A stretch of DNA of 9,453 nt, taken from contig MGOA01000004.1 in the NCBI GenBank assembly GCA_001796965.1, forward strand, positions 1-9,453, written 5' to 3'. Positions 7,683 to 9,453 of the stretch are shown here, piece after piece. A program made the position numbers and the translations under genes. Each line of letters opens with the position of its first letter. Position 1 is the stretch's first letter. Source of the stretch: Chloroflexi bacterium RBG_16_64_43. GTDB lineage: Bacteria; Chloroflexota; Anaerolineae; Anaerolineales; RBG-16-64-43. The notes beneath the pieces were generated by a model, which searched no databases, was not told where the DNA came from, and saw only the letters and a program-made list of their open reading frames with translations.

Positions 7683-7687
7683 CTCCT
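7683..7687 (-). promoter_or_regulatory. Ribosome binding site of nuoJ overlapping nuoH stop
   Basis: AGGAG on the minus strand, 5 nt before the nuoJ ATG. The TAG stop of nuoH (7688-7686) shares its AG with this site, so a ribosome finishing nuoH sits on the nuoJ site. Translational coupling of H and J is likely. Confidence 0.7.
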
Positions 7688-8885
7688 AACGCCTCGAGCC
7701 CGCGGGCGCTGGCGCAACCGTGGAAGCCGCGCGCATCCGCGCTGACCGTCCGCGCATTCCGAGAATGATCAACACCAGGACGGCCAAGAGTACATTGGCG
7801 CCCAGAAGGGCCGCGTTGCGCAGCCACAGGGAACTCTCGCTGAGCCCACGGTTAACCACTGCCAGAAGCGGGATAAGGAACAGGCCAAGCGGCGTGAGCA
7901 GCTTCCAATTGAAGTCTAGCATCTGGTCGATGCGGATGCGCGGGAAGGTGGCCCGTGCCCAGACAAAGATGAAGTAGACGAAAGTCCCCTTGAGGATGAG
8001 GTACACGGCACCCAGCGCCGGGAAGGCCTCCACGCCCGGGCCCGTCCATCCGCCCAGGAAGAGCGTGGCCCCCAAGAGGCCCATCGTGAACGAGTGCAGG
8101 AATTCGCCGACGAAGAAGAAGCCGAACTTCATCCCCGAGTATTCGATGTTGAAGCCGGCCACAATTTCAGACTCGGCTTCCAGAAGGTCGAAGGGCGCAC
8201 GGCTCACTTCGGCCTGGGAGGCGATGAGGAAGAGCAGCGCAGCCAGCGGCGCCGAGAAAACAAACCACACCTCGCGCTGTGCGCCGACAATCCCATTCAA
8301 TCCCAGAGAACCAGAAAGCAGGACCGGCACCAGCAACGAGAGCACCAGCGGCACCTCGTAGGAGATCATTTGCGCCACCGTGCGGAAGGCGCCCAGCAGC
8401 GCGTACTTGTTGTTGGCCGACCACCCGGCCAGCATAATGGCCAGAGTCGAGAGAGTTCCCACGGCCACCAGATACAGGACTCCGACATTCAGGTCCACGC
8501 CAAATGCGTTCGCGGCGAAGGGAATGACCGCCCATAAGCCCAGCACGCCGGCCACAGCCAGCACGGGAGCCAGAGCGAAGACAACCCGATCTGCGCCCAG
8601 CGGAGTGATATCTTCCTTGGTGAAGATCTTGATCATGTCCGCGAAGACCTGCAGCAGGCCGAACGGCCCAACGCGATTCGGGCCCATCCGGTCCTGCAAG
8701 CGCGCGATCCATTTGCGCTCGAGCCAGATGAGCGGGACGGCGGTGAGTAAGGCGAGGAGCGGCAGCAGGGCCGCTACCAGCGCCGAGAACACGCCCCGCG
8801 CCCCACTCTCACTGAGCCCGGCGCGCATGAGCAGGCCCTGCAGCCACATCCCTAGTGTATAGAAGAAGTTACCCAGGTTGACCAT
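7686..8885 (-). CDS. nuoH: Complex I subunit H (NuoH)
   Basis: Membrane subunit that links the two arms and lines the quinone chamber and the E-channel. It is 399 aa, clearly longer than E. coli NuoH (325). Conserved blocks in order are ERKWIARLQDRMGPNRVGP (56-74), ADMIKIFTKED (82-92), NNKYALLGAFRTVAQMISYE (158-177), AEVSRAPFDLLEAESEIVAG (225-244), IEYSGMKFGFFFVGEF (247-262), and RATFPRIRIDQM (311-322). The acidic residues of the quinone-to-axis path lie in these blocks. About 20 extra residues precede the ERK motif and about 50 extra follow the last conserved helix, including one more hydrophobic segment (354-376) and a basic Ala/Pro tail. The ATG at 8885 has AGGTG 8 nt upstream. It lies 68 nt after nuoA, where nuoBCD would normally be. 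Confidence 0.97.
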   Translation of the reverse strand: MVNLGNFFYTLGMWLQGLLMRAGLSESGARGVFSALVAALLPLLALLTAVPLIWLERKWIARLQDRMGPNRVGPFGLLQVFADMIKIFTKEDITPLGADRVVFALAPVLAVAGVLGLWAVIPFAANAFGVDLNVGVLYLVAVGTLSTLAIMLAGWSANNKYALLGAFRTVAQMISYEVPLVLSLLVPVLLSGSLGLNGIVGAQREVWFVFSAPLAALLFLIASQAEVSRAPFDLLEAESEIVAGFNIEYSGMKFGFFFVGEFLHSFTMGLLGATLFLGGWTGPGVEAFPALGAVYLILKGTFVYFIFVWARATFPRIRIDQMLDFNWKLLTPLGLFLIPLLAVVNRGLSESSLWLRNAALLGANVLLAVLVLIILGMRGRSARMRAASTVAPAPAGSRR

Positions 8886-8900
8886 GCGTGCTTCACCTGC

Positions 8901-8938
8901 AAACAGAAAATCGCCTATCGTGCTCTTGACGATAGGCG
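8901..8938 (-). terminator. Terminator-like hairpin between nuoA and nuoH
   Basis: On the minus strand CGCCTATCG (8938-8930) and CGATAGGCG (8920-8912) form a perfect 9-bp stem with a 9-nt loop, followed directly by ATTTTCTGTTT. This is the layout of a Rho-independent terminator with an interrupted T-tract. It lies just after the nuoA stop and before the nuoH ribosome binding site, so it may end or attenuate the nuoA transcript or protect the processed ends. Stem and tail are seen directly; the function is inferred. Confidence 0.6.
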
Positions 8939-8960
8939 CAGGGCGACGGGCGGATTGTGT

Positions 8961-9317
8961 CTACTGCCACTCCAGGGCGCCTTTGCGCCATGCGTAAAGC
9001 AGGCCAACCGCCAGGATTAGCATGAAGAGCGCTCCCTCGAGGGTGGCAAAGAGGGGCAGCTGGCCGTAGGCGCGCGCCCACGGGTAGAGGAAGACCACTT
9101 CCACATCGAATACGACGAACGCCAGCGCATAGATGTAGTACTGGGCCTTGAATTGCACCCAGCTCTCGCCCACCGTCTCGATCCCGCATTCGTACGTTTG
9201 CTGTTTGATTGGGCTGGGTTTCTTCGGGCCGAGCAACCGGGCCACGATCAGAGCCGCCCCCGGCAGTACGATAGCTACGATCATGAAGATGCCGACCACC
9301 GACCACGCGTTATCCAT
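8961..9317 (-). CDS. nuoA: Complex I subunit A (NuoA)
   Basis: Three-helix membrane subunit of complex I near the quinone entry and the H subunit. It is 118 aa, within the family range of about 118-147. The diagnostic motifs are present: TYECG (41-45) in the TM1-TM2 loop and FVVFDVEVVFLYPWA (67-81), with the conserved acidic pair D71 and E73 in TM2. The ATG at 9317 is chosen because GAGG lies 9 nt upstream and the protein then starts at the usual distance from TM1. A TTG at 9338 would add seven residues that include the ribosome binding site. It is the first gene of the block, and its downstream neighbour is nuoH rather than nuoB. Confidence 0.96.
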   Translation of the reverse strand: MDNAWSVVGIFMIVAIVLPGAALIVARLLGPKKPSPIKQQTYECGIETVGESWVQFKAQYYIYALAFVVFDVEVVFLYPWARAYGQLPLFATLEGALFMLILAVGLLYAWRKGALEWQ

Positions 9318-9349
9318 TACCGATTGCCTCGCCCACAAAGAGATGTGAT

Positions 9350-9367
9350 CGGTCGGCCAGGCGACCG
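9350..9367 (-). promoter_or_regulatory. Small hairpin in nuoA leader
   Basis: CGGTCG (9350-9355) and CGACCG (9362-9367) form a perfect 6-bp stem with a 6-nt loop, about 20 nt before the nuoA ribosome binding site. It could influence nuoA translation, but a stem of this size can arise by chance in GC-rich DNA. Confidence 0.3.
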
Positions 9368-9397
9368 TTGTAGTGCGTTATCAATGGACAAGGAGGA

Positions 9398-9423
9398 GGC
9401 GCGCCCCAGGGGGACGGCGCGCC
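9398..9423 (-). promoter_or_regulatory. GC-rich hairpin upstream of nuoA
   Basis: GGCGCGCC occurs at 9398-9405 and again at 9416-9423. The 8-mer is its own reverse complement, so the two copies can pair as an 8-bp stem with a 10-nt loop. On the minus strand it is followed by TCCTCCTTGT, not a real T-tract, so it is a poor terminator. If the promoter at 9426-9453 is real, this structure sits at the very 5' end of the nuoA transcript. Alternatively, paired palindromic sites could bind a regulator. Confidence 0.4.
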
Positions 9424-9425
9424 AG

Positions 9426-9453
9426 ATAGTATCATGCAGGCAGGCAGTTGTCA
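9426..9453 (-). promoter_or_regulatory. Candidate sigma70-type promoter for nuoA
   Basis: The minus strand begins at the window edge with TGACA, five of the six bases of a -35 box; the first T would lie outside the window. After a 17-nt spacer comes TACTAT, 4 of 6 matches to a -10 box. The implied transcript start is near 9419, giving a leader of about 100 nt before nuoA. The call rests on the spacing and partial matches only. Confidence 0.35.

Noticed and set aside
7678..7827. Upstream-extended start for nuoJ
   Set aside because: The added 50 residues overlap the nuoH 3' end in another frame and are not hydrophobic. The ATG at 7677 has a strong ribosome binding site and gives the normal family N-terminus.
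1..9453. Mobile elements, tRNA or rRNA genes, CRISPR arrays
   Set aside because: No transposase frame, terminal repeats, tRNA-like folds or regularly spaced repeats were seen. The space is almost fully taken up by the nuo genes.

Overview
The window is one compact block of respiratory complex I (NADH-quinone oxidoreductase type) genes, all on the minus strand. The DNA is GC-rich and coding is nearly continuous. In transcription order, from high to low coordinates, the genes are nuoA, nuoH, nuoJ, nuoK, nuoL, nuoM (copy 1), nuoM (copy 2) and nuoN. nuoN runs off the low-coordinate edge with its last codons missing. No mobile element, RNA gene or CRISPR array is visible. The long plus-strand reading frames are antisense shadows of the nuo genes.

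These genes encode the whole membrane arm: the quinone-site/hinge subunits A, H, J and K and the antiporter-like pumping subunits L, M, M and N. None of the peripheral-arm genes (B, C, D, E, F, G, I) is present. In most bacteria nuoBCD(EFG) lies between nuoA and nuoH, and nuoI between nuoH and nuoJ. Here nuoA is followed after 68 nt by nuoH, with a terminator-like hairpin in the gap, and nuoH is followed after 8 nt by nuoJ. The partner subunits must be encoded elsewhere or outside the window.

The most interesting signal is the likely architecture of the enzyme. There are two divergent nuoM genes in tandem, and the lateral (HL) helix region of NuoL is about 30 residues longer than in E. coli or Thermus as I recall them. 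Together these match the '2M' complex I with a fourth antiporter-like subunit, described in diverse bacteria (Chadwick and colleagues, ISME J 2018, cited from memory). So the broad type is known. Less expected is that the second NuoM has leucine where NuoL, the first NuoM and NuoN of this same operon all have the TM7 lysine of the proton channel. That raises doubt about whether the extra subunit pumps in the usual way. The extra NuoL segment also looks like a diverged duplication of the stretch before it, with a 27-residue offset.

Upstream of nuoA, at the high-coordinate edge, are a plausible sigma70-type promoter and two hairpins in what would be the leader, so nuoA is probably the first gene of its transcript. 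Gaps between genes are 8 to 68 nt and nearly every gene has a clear GGAG/GAGG-type ribosome binding site. The organism is a GC-rich bacterium with a respiratory chain. The split operon and the two nuoM types would fit Chloroflexota or another deep-branching phylum, but this is a weak inference. There is no gene-free stretch longer than 136 bases.
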